Shown: piece after piece, positions 18,609-28,487 of the stretch | Numbering within the stretch: position 1 is the first letter of the stretch | Layout: every line of letters starts with the position of its first letter | Source of the DNA: Gluconacetobacter aggeris | Lineage (GTDB): Bacteria; Pseudomonadota; Alphaproteobacteria; Acetobacterales; Acetobacteraceae | Direction of reading: 5' to 3' | DNA: 64,000 bases | Assembly (NCBI RefSeq): GCF_014174395.1 | Contig: NZ_JABEQD010000004.1 | Span: 124,001 to 188,000, forward strand | Made by a program: the position numbers and the translations under genes | Notes under the pieces: model-generated | Database searches by the model: none | What the model was told of the DNA's origin: nothing | What the model saw: only the letters and a program-made list of their open reading frames with translations

Positions 18609-19768
18609 CCCAGGTCCGGGGCCGGGCCGGCCCCGTGTGGGGGGATGACACCGGCGCTGCGGGCGGGGCCGGCCAGGCGTGTCCGGCGGCGGACATCAGC
18701 ATCGTGGTGCCCTGCTACAATGAGCGCGCCAATGTGCGTCCCCTGGTCGCGGCGCTGTACCAGGCCCTGGCGGGGCGGGCGTGGGAGGTCATCTTCGTCG
18801 ATGACAGTTCGCCCGACGGCACGATCGACGAAGTGCGGGCCATGGCGGAACGCGATGGCCGCGTGCGCGGATTGCTGCGTGTGGGGCGGCGTGGCCTGTC
18901 GTCAGCGGTGATCGAGGGCGTGCTGTCGTCCTCGGCGCGGATCGTCGCCGTCATGGATGGCGACATGCAGCACGACGAATCGTGCCTCGGACGGCTGATC
19001 GACGCCGTGGCGCATGACGGGTACGACATCGCGGTCGGCAGCCGCCATGTGGCCGGCGGCGACAATGCGGGGCTGGCCAATGGCTGGCGGACCTTCCTCT
19101 CCGACTCCGGCATCCGCCTGGTGCAGATGATCCTGCCGGTGCGGCTGGGCGATCCGATGAGCGGATTCTTCGCCATGCGCCGCGATCTGTTCGAACGTAC
19201 GGTGCCGCGCCTGTCGGGCACGGGCTTCAAGATCCTGCTGGATGTGTTCCTGTCCGCGCCCCAGCGGCCACGGGTGCTGGAGGTGCCGTTCGTCTTCCGC
19301 CCCCGTGCGGCGGGCGAGAGCAAGCTGGATATCCTGGTGCTGATGCAGTTCGTGGCGATGCTGGCGGACAAGATCTGCCGGGGGTTCCTCCCGACCCGGT
19401 TCATCGCGTTCTCGCTGGTCGGGCTGGTCGGCATTCTGGTCAATCTGGCGGTGCTGGATATCGGGCGGCGTTTCGGCGCCGATTTCACCACCGGCCAATG
19501 GCTGGGTACACTGGTTGCCATGGTGACGAATTTCTGGATGAACAACGCGCTGACCTATCGCGACCGGCGGCTGCGCGGCGGGCGGATGTGGCTGGGGCTG
19601 GGGCTGTTCATGATCATCTGTTCGGCCGGCGCCGTCGCCGATGTCGGCATCGCACGGGCGATCTTCAGTCGTGACGGGGAATGGCGCCTGGCCGGGGCGG
19701 CCGGGGCGGCGATCGCGGTGGTGTGGAATTACGCCGTTTCATCGACCCTGATCTGGCGCGTGCGATGA
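18605..19768 (+). CDS. Glycosyltransferase family 2 fused to GtrA-like membrane domain
   Basis: A 387-residue protein. Residues 30-250 form a GT2 domain of the polyprenyl-phosphate mannosyl/glucosyltransferase type: DISIVVPCYNERANV, IFVDDSSPDGT and the metal site VMDGDMQHD. The C-terminal 120 residues form a GtrA-like four-helix membrane domain (RFIAFSLVGLVGILVNLAVL). Such enzymes charge undecaprenyl phosphate with a sugar on the cytoplasmic face and may flip it. It overlaps both neighbours by ATGA, consistent with one operon with lrp and the lipid-linked-sugar-using transferase downstream. Confidence 0.88.
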   Translation: MTQVRGRAGPVWGDDTGAAGGAGQACPAADISIVVPCYNERANVRPLVAALYQALAGRAWEVIFVDDSSPDGTIDEVRAMAERDGRVRGLLRVGRRGLSSAVIEGVLSSSARIVAVMDGDMQHDESCLGRLIDAVAHDGYDIAVGSRHVAGGDNAGLANGWRTFLSDSGIRLVQMILPVRLGDPMSGFFAMRRDLFERTVPRLSGTGFKILLDVFLSAPQRPRVLEVPFVFRPRAAGESKLDILVLMQFVAMLADKICRGFLPTRFIAFSLVGLVGILVNLAVLDIGRRFGADFTTGQWLGTLVAMVTNFWMNNALTYRDRRLRGGRMWLGLGLFMIICSAGAVADVGIARAIFSRDGEWRLAGAAGAAIAVVWNYAVSSTLIWRVR

Positions 19769-21228
19769 CAGGCGCCGTGGGACGGGGCGGGCCCGACCTG
19801 TCGCGATGGGGCCTGGCCCTGGTCGGGGTGACATTGCTGCGCGTGATCGTGGCCGCGTGGACGCCCCTGTCGCCGGACGAGGCCTATTACTGGGTCTGGT
19901 CCCGCGCGCTGGCACCGGGCTATCTGGACCATCCTCCGATGGTGGCGCTGTGGATCCGCGCGGGTACGGTCCTGCTGGGGGATGGCGCCCTGGGCGTGCG
20001 TCTGCTGGCCCCGCTCTCGGCGGCGATCGGTACGCTCTTCCTTGCTGTGGCGGCGCGCGACCTGGGCCAGGGCGACGGGCCACCGGCCGGCCGGATGGTG
20101 CGGGCGGGGCTGCTGCTGAACGCCACGCTGGCGCTGGGCATCGGCGCCGTGACCATGACCCCGGATACGCCGCTGCTGTTCTTCGTGACGCTGGCGCTGT
20201 GGGCGCTGGGCCGGCTGCTGGTCACGGGCCGGGGGACGTGGTGGCTGGTGCTGGGGGTGGCACTCGGCCTGGCCTGCGACAGCAAATATACGGCGGTGCT
20301 GCCCATTGGCGGGCTGGCGTTGTGGTGCCTGTGCAGCCGGTCGGGCCGGGCGTGGCTGCGCACGCCCTGGCCCTGGTGCGGTGTGGTGCTGGCCGCGATC
20401 CTGTTCCTGCCGGTCATCGGCTGGAACCACGCGCATCATTGGGCCAGCTTCGTGCGTCAGGGCGGCCGGGCAGGGGATTGGCGGCCGGCGCGGGCCGTGC
20501 AGTTCCTGTCGGAGCTGGCAGGCGGGCAGATCGGCCTGATGACGCCGCTGATCGCGCTGGGATTTGGCGGCGGAATGTGGCGGGCCTGGCGCCGTGCCGG
20601 CCGCGACCCGGGGGCGGCGGTGCTGCTGTGGTGGATCGTGCCGTCGGCGCTGGTGTTCGTGCAGCACGCGCTGGGCGATCGGGTGCAGGCCAACTGGCCG
20701 GTGCTGCTCTATCCCGCGCTGGCCGTGCTGGCTGCGTCACCCGCCTGGCGCCTTTGGCGCGCGGGGGCGGTGCTGGGGTTTGCGCTGACGCTGCTGGTTT
20801 ATGCGCAGTCCACCCTGGCGCCCGTTTCGCTGTCGCCGCATCTGGACATCACCCTGCGGCAGATGGCCGGCTGGCAGGATCTGGCGCGGGACGTCGATGC
20901 TCTGGCGGCCCCCGGCGACATGGTGGCGGCCGATGAATACGGGCTGGCGGCGGAACTGGCCCTGGCGCTGCCGCGCCGGACCGTGATCGGGATCGAGCCG
21001 CGCTGGGCACTGTTCGACCTGCCGCGCCCGGCGGGGGGCAGCGGTATCTTCCTGTGCAGCGTCCGGAGGCTGCGCGACCTCGATCTGTCGCCGTTCAGCA
21101 GCGCCACGCGGATCGGCACAGTGGAGCGGGCGCGCAAGGGCAGGGTTGCCGAACGTTATGCCGTCTTCCGCGTGACGCTGGCGCCCGGCCCGCTCGCCGG
21201 CGCAGCCCGCCTGCCGGCTGGGGAATAG
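19765..21228 (+). CDS. Membrane glycosyltransferase, ArnT/PMT type
   Basis: A 487-residue protein with around ten membrane helices. The first periplasmic loop has the acidic catalytic motif of GT39/GT83 enzymes: PLSPDEAYYWVWSRALAPGY, then DHPPMVALWIR. These enzymes take a sugar from a polyprenyl phosphate donor and transfer it to an outer-facing acceptor such as lipid A, glycan or protein. With the preceding GT2-GtrA protein it forms a donor-plus-transferase pair. The acceptor is unknown. The start at 19765 overlaps the previous stop (ATGA). Confidence 0.85.
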   Translation: MTGAVGRGGPDLSRWGLALVGVTLLRVIVAAWTPLSPDEAYYWVWSRALAPGYLDHPPMVALWIRAGTVLLGDGALGVRLLAPLSAAIGTLFLAVAARDLGQGDGPPAGRMVRAGLLLNATLALGIGAVTMTPDTPLLFFVTLALWALGRLLVTGRGTWWLVLGVALGLACDSKYTAVLPIGGLALWCLCSRSGRAWLRTPWPWCGVVLAAILFLPVIGWNHAHHWASFVRQGGRAGDWRPARAVQFLSELAGGQIGLMTPLIALGFGGGMWRAWRRAGRDPGAAVLLWWIVPSALVFVQHALGDRVQANWPVLLYPALAVLAASPAWRLWRAGAVLGFALTLLVYAQSTLAPVSLSPHLDITLRQMAGWQDLARDVDALAAPGDMVAADEYGLAAELALALPRRTVIGIEPRWALFDLPRPAGGSGIFLCSVRRLRDLDLSPFSSATRIGTVERARKGRVAERYAVFRVTLAPGPLAGAARLPAGE

Positions 21229-21235
21229 GGCGTCG

Positions 21236-21592
21236 CTATTTCGCCGTGCTGTCCAGCGTGCTGCGTACCAGCTCCATCAGTGCGCGGACCCGGAATGGCT
21301 TTTCCAGCGTCGGGATCGGCGTGAGGGTGGCCAGGCGCACCGGGTCACCGCTGATGGCGATCAGGGGGATGCCCCCAGCCTTCAGTTCGGCGATCAGGCG
21401 ATCAGGCGGGCCGTCGGGCAGGGACAGGTCGATGATAGCCAGGTCGACCGGCCCTTGTTCCACCGCGTTCACGGCCGATTGCACGCCCGGGCAGGCGGTG
21501 ACGCGCAGGTCGGATGCCTCCAGCGCGGTGCGGATCAGGTCGGCGATGGCGGATTCGTCCTCGACCAGCAGGATATGGCGGCCAGATGTCAT
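21236..21592 (-). CDS. Single-domain response regulator
   Basis: A 118-residue CheY-like receiver with no output domain. It has the acidic pocket VEDES, the phospho-acceptor Asp in DLAIIDLSLPDG, the Ser/Thr position in AISGD and the Lys in LEKPF. It probably works in a phosphorelay with a kinase encoded elsewhere; no kinase is adjacent. Its start overlaps the stop of the Nudix gene by four bases (21589-21592), so the two are co-translated. Confidence 0.88.
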   Translation of the reverse strand: MTSGRHILLVEDESAIADLIRTALEASDLRVTACPGVQSAVNAVEQGPVDLAIIDLSLPDGPPDRLIAELKAGGIPLIAISGDPVRLATLTPIPTLEKPFRVRALMELVRSTLDSTAK

Positions 21593-22086
21593 GATGCATG
21601 GTCCTGTGCGGGGATGAGGCGACGAGGATCGCCCCAGGGGACGGGCCACGGGGCGGGCCCTCGTTCGGAAAGCGCCAGGGTGCCCAGTTCCAGCAGGCCG
21701 GGGCTCATGCGCTCCGGGTTGGCCCGGATCTGGTCGAGGGTGAACCAGCCTGTGGCCACCGCGTCATCGGCAGCCTGGATGTCGGTCTGGCCGGAATCGG
21801 CGCAATGCACCACGGTGATGACGTAATGGAAGCGCAACCGCCCGTCGGGTGCCCGGTCCAGCACGTCGAATGCCGTCAACACGCCCTGGGCTCGGGTGAC
21901 GAACCCGGTTTCCTCGCGCAGTTCGCGTTCGGCCGCCTGGAACAGGGTCTCGCCATGTTCGATCCGGCCGCCGGGGAAGCCCCATAGCCCCTGGTCTGGC
22001 GGGTTGGCGCGCCGGATCAGCAGCAGGCGCGCGTCACGAACAACGACGGCCAGGATGGCGGCGGACACGATGGAAGAAGCAGTCAT
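21589..22086 (-). CDS. Nudix hydrolase
   Basis: A 165-residue Nudix protein. The Nudix box is complete: GRIEHGETLFQAAERELREE followed by TGF, with the catalytic Glu residues. The segment RRANPPDQGLWGFPGG resembles ADP-ribose or sugar-nucleotide pyrophosphatases and MutT-like cleaners. The substrate cannot be set from sequence. It is the first gene of a pair with the response regulator. Confidence 0.88.
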   Translation of the reverse strand: MTASSIVSAAILAVVVRDARLLLIRRANPPDQGLWGFPGGRIEHGETLFQAAERELREETGFVTRAQGVLTAFDVLDRAPDGRLRFHYVITVVHCADSGQTDIQAADDAVATGWFTLDQIRANPERMSPGLLELGTLALSERGPAPWPVPWGDPRRLIPAQDHAS

Positions 22087-22165
22087 GCGGCGATCTTAAC
22101 CGCATGCCTGCCCCCGGCGCCACCATACGGCGTCCCCTCAATGCCTGGCTGGGCAGGCTGTGAAT

Positions 22166-22190
22166 GCGGGCGGCCTTGATGGCTGCCCGC
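22166..22190. terminator. Hairpin after the CocE-type gene
   Basis: GCGGGCGGCC (22166-22175) pairs with GGCTGCCCGC (22181-22190) with one G-T wobble and a five-base loop. It lies 18 bases past the stop of the leftward CocE-type gene, so it is a plausible terminator separating it from the Nudix gene. Confidence 0.45.
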
Positions 22191-22207
22191 GTGTTTCCCG
22201 TCAGGCT

Positions 22208-24193
22208 TTAGGGAACGACCGGCAGCCAGATGGCCGTCGACTGCTCACCACCCCGGTGAATGGTCTGGGTGGCGGTCACATAATCATGCGGCGTGGCACG
22301 CAGCACGTTGGGGACGAAGGTCTGCGGGTTGCGGTCGTAGAGCGGGAACAGCGAGGACTGGATCTGCACCATGATCCGGTGCCCCGGCTTGAACACGTGG
22401 TTGACCGCCGGCAGCGTGAAGCGGTAGCGCGCCGTCGCATTGGCCACCGCGGCCACCGAATGGTCGAACCCTTCGCGGTAGCGGCCACGGAAGATGTCCA
22501 TCGACACCGCCAGTTCGTATCCGCCCATTTCCGGCCGGTCGCCGTCGGTGGCGGGCATCACGTCGATCAGCTTCACCACCCAGTCGGAATCGGTGCCGCT
22601 GGTCGCCGCGAACAGGTCGGCCACCGGCACGCCGCTGACGCGGATGGACTTGGTCAGGACCGGCGTTTCATAGGTCAGCACGTCCGGGCGGCTTTCGGCC
22701 TGCCGCTGGTCCTGGACCAGCCAGGTCTTCCAGCGCGGTGAATCCTCCGCGAAATTGAACGGACGCTGCACGAACGGCACCGGATGCGCCGGGTCGGACA
22801 CGTAGGAATCCTGCCCGGTGGCGGGGTGGTCGAACGACAGGCTGTAGCCGGCCTGCAGATACAGCGGCTTCAGCTTCTGGTCGCAGCTCTTGTCGTCACA
22901 CGCCAGGGGCCAGTGCGGGAAGCGGTCCCAATGGTTCTCGCCGGAATTGTAGATGATGGCTTCCGGCAGATGAACCTCGGGCGAGCCGGGGCGCAGATAC
23001 TGGTTGAAGAAGGGCAGCAGCACCTCGGCGCGGAATTGATGCGCGGTGTCTCCGTTCCAGTGCAGCGGGCCCAGTTCCGACCCGTCGTAATTGACCTGGC
23101 TGTGGCGCCAGGGGCCCATCACCAGCACGTTGGGCACGTTCGGGCTGGTCGCCTTCAGCGCCTGCCAGGAATGGATGGCGCCCCACATGTCTTCCTGGTC
23201 CCACAGCCCCTGTTCCCAGATGGTGGGGACGGTCAGCGGATGGCGGGTGATCAGCTTGTCCAGCGCCTGGTCCTGCCAGAAGGAATCATAATCCGGATGG
23301 GCCAGCATGCGCTGCCACCACGGAAACTGGTCCAGCCCGGCGGCGGAGGCGAACTGGGCGGCCGAGCCCGCGCGCAGGAAATTGGTGTAGTCGTCGCGAT
23401 CGACGCGGGGAATGGAGGAGCCGGAGCCGCGCACCGTCATCTGGTCGGTGAAATAGTCCAGCCCGCCCTGGCGGAAGGCGCCGTAATGGTACCAGTCGTC
23501 ACCCATCCAGCCATCGACCATCGGGCTTTCCGGGGCCGCGACCTTCAGCGCCGGGTGCGGGTTCAGCAGCGCCATGACGACCGTGAAGCCTTCATAGGAC
23601 GAGCCCAGCATGCCCACGCGCCCGTTGGACTGCGGCAGATTGTGGACCAGCCAGTCGATCGTGTCCCACGCATCGGTGACTTCGTCGGTATGGGTGGGGT
23701 TCAGCGGGCCGCGCACCGGGCGCGTCATGACGTAATCGCCTTCCGACCCGTATTTGCCGCGAATGTCCTGGAACACGCGGATATAGCCGGATTCCACGAA
23801 CACATCGTCGCCCTGGGGCAGCAGCGCGCGCATGGTCGGCGCGTCCTCGACCCGGTTGAGGCGCTTCGATGCATGATAGGGCGTGCGCGTCAGCAGGATC
23901 GGCGCATCATGGGCGTCGCGCGGGATCACGATCACCGTATGCAGCTTCACCCCGTCGCGCATCGGGATCATGATCTCGCGCTTGACGTAATCGCGCGCGG
24001 CGGTGGGGAAGGTGACATGGGCGGGGATGTCGCTGCCCGTCTGCACCGTCAGGGACGATGCGGCCGTCGGCGCCGCCGGAGGGGCGGCATGGCCCAGGCT
24101 GCTGATCAGGCCGAGGGCGGTCGCAAAGGCGATCGCCCCGCCCGGGCGATGGAAGGGAAGGGTCAAACCAGGCGCTCCTGCTCTATCCGTCAT
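22208..24193 (-). CDS. CocE/NonD-family hydrolase (alpha-amino-acid ester hydrolase type), exported
   Basis: A 661-residue alpha/beta hydrolase of the S15/CocE family. An N-terminal hydrophobic stretch (AIAFATALGLISSLGHA) is a likely signal peptide. The nucleophile elbow is GMLGSSYEGFTVVMAL, and the C-terminal jelly-roll domain begins near residue 450 and includes PGHRIMVQIQSSLFPLYDRN. Relatives hydrolyse amino-acid esters, cephalosporin or glutaryl side chains, or dipeptides; the natural substrate here is unknown. An AT-poor region of about 100 bases separates it from the hypothetical gene upstream. Confidence 0.88.
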   Translation of the reverse strand: MTDRAGAPGLTLPFHRPGGAIAFATALGLISSLGHAAPPAAPTAASSLTVQTGSDIPAHVTFPTAARDYVKREIMIPMRDGVKLHTVIVIPRDAHDAPILLTRTPYHASKRLNRVEDAPTMRALLPQGDDVFVESGYIRVFQDIRGKYGSEGDYVMTRPVRGPLNPTHTDEVTDAWDTIDWLVHNLPQSNGRVGMLGSSYEGFTVVMALLNPHPALKVAAPESPMVDGWMGDDWYHYGAFRQGGLDYFTDQMTVRGSGSSIPRVDRDDYTNFLRAGSAAQFASAAGLDQFPWWQRMLAHPDYDSFWQDQALDKLITRHPLTVPTIWEQGLWDQEDMWGAIHSWQALKATSPNVPNVLVMGPWRHSQVNYDGSELGPLHWNGDTAHQFRAEVLLPFFNQYLRPGSPEVHLPEAIIYNSGENHWDRFPHWPLACDDKSCDQKLKPLYLQAGYSLSFDHPATGQDSYVSDPAHPVPFVQRPFNFAEDSPRWKTWLVQDQRQAESRPDVLTYETPVLTKSIRVSGVPVADLFAATSGTDSDWVVKLIDVMPATDGDRPEMGGYELAVSMDIFRGRYREGFDHSVAAVANATARYRFTLPAVNHVFKPGHRIMVQIQSSLFPLYDRNPQTFVPNVLRATPHDYVTATQTIHRGGEQSTAIWLPVVP

Positions 24194-24290
24194 GCGGAAA
24201 TGTCATGCTTTTCGCGTGGTCGACCATGTCGCAACCGGATGGATCAGGCAACCGGCCATCATCCTGATGCAGGGCGTCCGGCGGGCCGTT

Positions 24291-24719
24291 TCAATGGCCC
24301 AGGAAATGCTCCATGGCATGGGATTGCGGGCGGGTCAGGACCACATGGGCGCGGCAGCGCGGCGTGCCGTAGGTGCCATGGATCTCAGCTCCTTCGGGCG
24401 TGCCTTCGAATACCATGGGAAAGGGCTTGTGGTTCATGTCGCTCAGCACGAGCTGGGCGTGGAAATGGCCCGGTGTTGCGTCGCGCTGGCCGCGCAGAGT
24501 GTGCGCGCCGTCGGCGGGGGTGAAGGCAATGCGCTTGCCTTCGATCTGCAAGGTCGACGGGGCCCGCGTCTCGGGGCAGATGCCACGGTCGGCGATCAGC
24601 GTACCGGTCCAGGTCCCGAGTGGATCGCGCGCTGCGTCCTCGGCCGCTCCGGCAGCCCGCGACAGGCCGCCCGTCGACAGGGCAAGGATGAGGGCGCCGA
24701 TAATCGTCGCGCGTCCCAC
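24291..24719 (-). CDS. Hypothetical exported protein, 142 aa
   Basis: From a GTG at 24719 the protein begins [26 protein letters not shown], a good signal peptide. The mature part ([27 protein letters not shown]) resembles small periplasmic beta-rich proteins with a Gly-Thr-Trp opening, and two cysteines could form a disulfide. Starts at 24770 and 24833 are alternatives. The open frame runs to 24986 but would invade the guaA start region. No function was recognised. Confidence 0.55.
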   Translation of the reverse strand: MGRATIIGALILALSTGGLSRAAGAAEDAARDPLGTWTGTLIADRGICPETRAPSTLQIEGKRIAFTPADGAHTLRGQRDATPGHFHAQLVLSDMNHKPFPMVFEGTPEGAEIHGTYGTPRCRAHVVLTRPQSHAMEHFLGH

Positions 24720-24954
24720 GTTGGGGGGACAGGGAGGGGGCAAAGGGCGGTCCAGTCGGAAGAGGGACACGTTCGGGCTCCGTAACACCTTGGTCTGCGA
24801 CCCTATATGGCGGCGGCCGGCCCGTTGGACCATAGGGTCCCGCCCGCTCCGGGCTTGCACTATATTCTGCGTCGACGCATATCCGGCTCCTGCACGGCCC
24901 GCCCGGTCGCGCAGCGCGCCCTGCGACCGTAACGCCGCGACCGAAAGAGCCACG

Positions 24955-26577
24955 ATGAGCGACGATGTGAAGACCGCCGGTTCCACCCAGACCCTGCCCC
25001 AGGATACGACGGCGCTTGATGCAACGTTGCATCAGGACCGGATTCTGATCCTGGATTTCGGCAGCCAGGTCACGCAGCTGATCGCCCGCCGCGTGCGCGA
25101 AAGCGGCGTCTATTGCGAAATCTGGCCGTTTTCCACCGATGCGGCGCGGATCCGTGCCTTCGCCCCGCGCGGCATCATCCTGTCGGGCGGCCCCGCCAGC
25201 GTGCTGGACGAGAACGCGCCGCGCATCCCCGATATCGTGTTCGCCCTCAACGTGCCGGTGCTGGGCATCTGCTACGGCCAGCAGGCAATGTGTCTCCAGT
25301 TGGGCGGCGCGGTGGAAACGCACGCGCATCGTGAATTCGGCCGCGCGCATGTCGATATCGTCGAGGATTGTGCGCTGTTCCGTGGCACCTGGACGCGAGG
25401 CGGGCGCGAGCAGGTGTGGATGAGCCATGGCGACCGGGTGACGAAGCTGCCGCCCGGTTTCCGTGCGGTTGCCGTCAGCGAGGGCGCGCCCTATGCCATC
25501 ATCGCGGATGAGGGGCGGCGCATGTATGGCGTGCAGTTCCACCCCGAGGTGGTGCACACGCCGCACGGTGCGGCCCTGCTGCGCAACTTCACGCACGGTG
25601 TCGTGGGCTGTCAGGGCACCTGGACCATGGCCGGGTTCCGCGACATGGAAATTGCCCGTATCCGCGAGCAGGTCGGGTCGGGCCGGGTCATCTGCGGCCT
25701 GTCGGGCGGGGTTGATTCCTCGGTGGCGGCGGTGCTGATCCACGAGGCGATCGGCGACCAGTTGACCTGCATCTTCGTCGATCCCGGCATTCTGCGCGCC
25801 GGCGAGGCCGAGGAGGTGGTGAAGACCTTCCGTGGCCGCTTCAATATCAAGCTGATCCATCGCGACGCGTCGGACCTGTTCCTCTCCGCCCTGGAAGGCG
25901 TGACCGACCCGGAGGTGAAGCGCAAGACGATCGGCCGCCTGTTCGTCGAGGTGTTCGAGGAAGAGGCCGCGAAGCTGGGTGGGGCGGAATTCCTCGCCCA
26001 GGGCACGCTGTATCCCGACGTGATCGAAAGCGTCAGCTTCACCGGCGGCCCGTCGGTGACGATCAAGTCGCATCACAATGTCGGCGGCCTGCCGGAACGC
26101 ATGAAGATGCAGCTGGTCGAGCCGCTGCGCGAACTGTTCAAGGACGAGGTTCGGGAACTGGGCCGCGAACTGGGGATTCCCGAGGCCATCGTCGGCCGTC
26201 ACCCGTTCCCGGGGCCGGGCCTGGCCATTCGCATTCCCGGCGCGATCGATCGCGACAAGCTGGCGCTGCTGCGCCAGGTCGACACGATCTTCCTGGAAGA
26301 AATCCGGAGTGCTGGCTTGTACGACGCGATCTGGCAGGCCTTCGCGGTCCTGCTGCCGGTCCGCACCGTCGGCGTGATGGGCGATGGTCGTACCTATGAC
26401 TATGCCTGCGCCTTGCGCGCGGTCACCAGTACCGACGGCATGACGGCCGATGTCTATCCGTTCGACATCGGCTTCCTGAACCGCGTCGCCAGCCGCATCG
26501 TGAACGAGGTGCGCGGCATCAATCGCGTGACCTACGATATCACGTCGAAGCCGCCCGGGACGATCGAGTGGGAGTGA
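24955..26577 (+). CDS. guaA: GMP synthase (glutamine-hydrolysing)
   Basis: A 540-residue two-domain enzyme converting XMP, ATP and glutamine to GMP. The N-terminal class I amidotransferase domain has [18 protein letters not shown], the nucleophile Cys in GICYGQQAM and the His-Glu pair in GVQFHPEV. The C-terminal ATP-pyrophosphatase domain has the P-loop [10 protein letters not shown] and the end PPGTIEWE. The extra 20 N-terminal residues before [12 protein letters not shown] are ordinary. Its last 15 bases are part of the attachment site of the element that follows, and the insertion keeps the reading frame and the stop intact. Confidence 0.97.
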   Translation: MSDDVKTAGSTQTLPQDTTALDATLHQDRILILDFGSQVTQLIARRVRESGVYCEIWPFSTDAARIRAFAPRGIILSGGPASVLDENAPRIPDIVFALNVPVLGICYGQQAMCLQLGGAVETHAHREFGRAHVDIVEDCALFRGTWTRGGREQVWMSHGDRVTKLPPGFRAVAVSEGAPYAIIADEGRRMYGVQFHPEVVHTPHGAALLRNFTHGVVGCQGTWTMAGFRDMEIARIREQVGSGRVICGLSGGVDSSVAAVLIHEAIGDQLTCIFVDPGILRAGEAEEVVKTFRGRFNIKLIHRDASDLFLSALEGVTDPEVKRKTIGRLFVEVFEEEAAKLGGAEFLAQGTLYPDVIESVSFTGGPSVTIKSHHNVGGLPERMKMQLVEPLRELFKDEVRELGRELGIPEAIVGRHPFPGPGLAIRIPGAIDRDKLALLRQVDTIFLEEIRSAGLYDAIWQAFAVLLPVRTVGVMGDGRTYDYACALRAVTSTDGMTADVYPFDIGFLNRVASRIVNEVRGINRVTYDITSKPPGTIEWE

Positions 26578-26578
26578 T
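26563..26578 (+). other. attL, left attachment site inside guaA 3' end
   Basis: ATCGAGTGGGAGTGAT contains the last four codons and the stop of guaA (Ile-Glu-Trp-Glu-stop) and is repeated exactly at 40927-40942. The flanking bases differ on both sides, so the core is 16 bases. Confidence 0.88.
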
Positions 26579-26704
26579 CTAGGGTCGTTTCAGACCATCT
26601 CGCGCCGTGCCGATAATTGCACGATGTCTTTGACGAACAAGGATTATTTTTCCTAACCCGTATCTCTGCGTATCACCCCGGCCTGGCCGGTTTGTTGGTA
26701 CTGG

Positions 26705-26771
26705 TGATGGTATCGCGCAGGATGGTCGAGAAACGGGCTTCCGATACCATCAAGCCCTTTTGATGGTATTG
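26705..26771. repeat. Three 11-bp TGATGGTATCG-type repeats, putative integrase arm sites
   Basis: TGATGGTATCG occurs at 26705-26715, its exact reverse complement CGATACCATCA at 26742-26752, and TGATGGTATTG at 26761-26771, all between attL and the integrase gene. A fourth exact copy is at 40847-40857 near attR. The arrangement fits arm-type binding sites or an integrase operator. Confidence 0.65.
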
Positions 26772-26796
26772 TCCGCCCTCGACCGGATGCGGATTC

Positions 26797-28146
26797 ATGG
26801 GGCAACTCACTGATAAAGAACTGAAAAACCTCAAGCCGAGAACCAGGCTCTACAAGGTGGCGGACCGCGACGGGATGTTCGCGGCCGTCACGCCGACCGG
26901 CATTATCTCTTTCCGTTATCATTACCGGGTGAACGGGCGGCAGGAGGTCTTGACCATCGGCCGCTATAGTGCCGAGGCGGCGCGCAAGCTGACGCGGGCG
27001 CCCGAGGCTCTGGATTACGGAATGGACGTATCGCTTGCCGAGGCGAGGGCGCTGCTGGCCCGCGCGCGCCGTCAGGTCGAGCGGGGCGATTCGCCGTCGA
27101 GAGCCAAGGCGGAGAAACGCACCGCGTCGATCGAGGCGTTGACCTTCGGCGGATGGGCGGAAACGTATTTCAGGCACAAGGCCGATCCGAAATCCGGGGC
27201 CGAGAGACTGGCTGACAGCACGCTGGCAATGCGCCGATCCGTCTATGACCGCGCCATTGCGGGCGCGTTGGCGAAGCTCAAGCTGGCGGAGGTGACGCCG
27301 CAGCGCCTCAAATCTCTTTGCGACGAGGTGAAGGAGAAGCGCGGGCCGGCCGTCGCCGTGCATGTGCGGGAGGTCGTGTTGCTCGTATTCCGCCATGCTC
27401 AAGGAAGCGGGCTGGATATAAGCAATCCCGCCGAGCAGATTCGCACCAGCGCGATCGCTACGTTCGAGCCGCGCGACCGCGCCTTGTCGCCGTCCGAAAT
27501 TCGTATGGCTCTGGCGGCTCTGGATCATGTGGCGGCAGCGCCCACGCTGCGCCAGGCTGTGAGGTTCGTCCTGCTGACCGGCGTTCGCAAGTCGGAGTTC
27601 ATTGACGCGACATGGAAGGAGATCGACTTCTCCGCCGCGCGGTGGAACATTCCGGGCGCGCGCATGAAGGCGGGCAAGCCACATGTCGTCCCGCTGAGCG
27701 ATCAGGCACTCGACATTCTGACGGCGTTCCGCACCATGTTCGGCACCAGCCGATATTTGCACCCTGGCCGGTATGACGGCGAAACACCCATCAGCAACGC
27801 CACGCTCAATCGTGTGCTCGATACGGTGGTCGAGCGCATCCGGCAGGATAACCCGGATTTTCAGAGCTTCGGCGTTCACGACCTGCGCCGCACGTTCTCG
27901 ACAGGGCTGAACCGCGCCAAGTTCGACGATCGCTGGATCGAGATGAGCCTCGCCCACGCGCCCCGGAACCGGATCGCGGCCGTCTATAACGTGAACCGCT
28001 ATCTCACGGAGCGGAGGATCATGCTTCAGTGCTGGGCGGATATGCTCGACGTTTGGATGAAGGGGGAATCCGCGAAGGATCTGATCGCCGACGCGAAAAA
28101 GCGCGCCGCCGAGGTTCATGACGACGAGCTGGATGACGATCTCTGA
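26797..28146 (+). CDS. int: Tyrosine recombinase / site-specific integrase of the guaA element
   Basis: A 449-residue phage P4-like integrase. A short N-terminal DUF4102-like arm-binding part (RLYKVADRDGMFAAVTPTG) is followed by a SAM-like core-binding domain (about 115-220) and the catalytic domain. Active-site residues are visible: Arg in LLTGVRKSEF, His and Arg in HDLRRTFS, His in SLAHAPRN and the Tyr nucleophile in AAVYNVNRYL. It lies 218 bases inside attL and reads inward. The gene probably catalyses insertion into and excision from guaA. Confidence 0.93.
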   Translation: MGQLTDKELKNLKPRTRLYKVADRDGMFAAVTPTGIISFRYHYRVNGRQEVLTIGRYSAEAARKLTRAPEALDYGMDVSLAEARALLARARRQVERGDSPSRAKAEKRTASIEALTFGGWAETYFRHKADPKSGAERLADSTLAMRRSVYDRAIAGALAKLKLAEVTPQRLKSLCDEVKEKRGPAVAVHVREVVLLVFRHAQGSGLDISNPAEQIRTSAIATFEPRDRALSPSEIRMALAALDHVAAAPTLRQAVRFVLLTGVRKSEFIDATWKEIDFSAARWNIPGARMKAGKPHVVPLSDQALDILTAFRTMFGTSRYLHPGRYDGETPISNATLNRVLDTVVERIRQDNPDFQSFGVHDLRRTFSTGLNRAKFDDRWIEMSLAHAPRNRIAAVYNVNRYLTERRIMLQCWADMLDVWMKGESAKDLIADAKKRAAEVHDDELDDDL

Positions 28147-28154
28147 ATGATCGG

Positions 28155-28361
28155 TCAAGGCCCACCGTGGGTGGGTCTCCATTTCACGGGATCGGCGACC
28201 CATCGGTCGATGTCGGATTCGTGCCATCCCGCGCCGTTGATGCTGATTCGGATCTGGGACGGAAAGGTGCCCTCGGCGATCTTTCGGTAGATCGTGGAGC
28301 GGGACAGGCCGGTTCGGGCGAGGACGGATTTCAGGCGGACGATACGCTCTGGCGTGGACAT
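28155..28361 (-). CDS. AlpA-family regulator / excisionase-like protein
   Basis: A 68-residue MerR-like helix-turn-helix protein beginning MSTPERIVRLKSVLARTGLS, then STIYRKIAEGTFP and a DIDRWVADPVKW end. This is the standard AlpA/DUF of integrative elements, which activates the integrase or acts as the recombination directionality factor. It is convergent with the integrase, eight bases apart. The upstream frame to 28433 adds residues unlike the family. Excisionase function is inferred from position. Confidence 0.8.
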   Translation of the reverse strand: MSTPERIVRLKSVLARTGLSRSTIYRKIAEGTFPSQIRISINGAGWHESDIDRWVADPVKWRPTHGGP

Positions 28362-28487
28362 GGTTGTGCTGCCTTCTGCCGGGATTTTTTGGGCTTCCGA
28401 CACAGGACAGAATAAAGATTTCTCGTTATGCAACAGATATTTAAGGTCGTAGGGTTCTAGCGTGTAATCGGCGGTAAAAGGGTAGGA

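Noticed and set aside
24385-26202. 605-codon open frame antisense to guaA
   Set aside because: guaA is certain on the other strand. The antisense frame has no recognisable domain and is typical of GC-rich codon bias.
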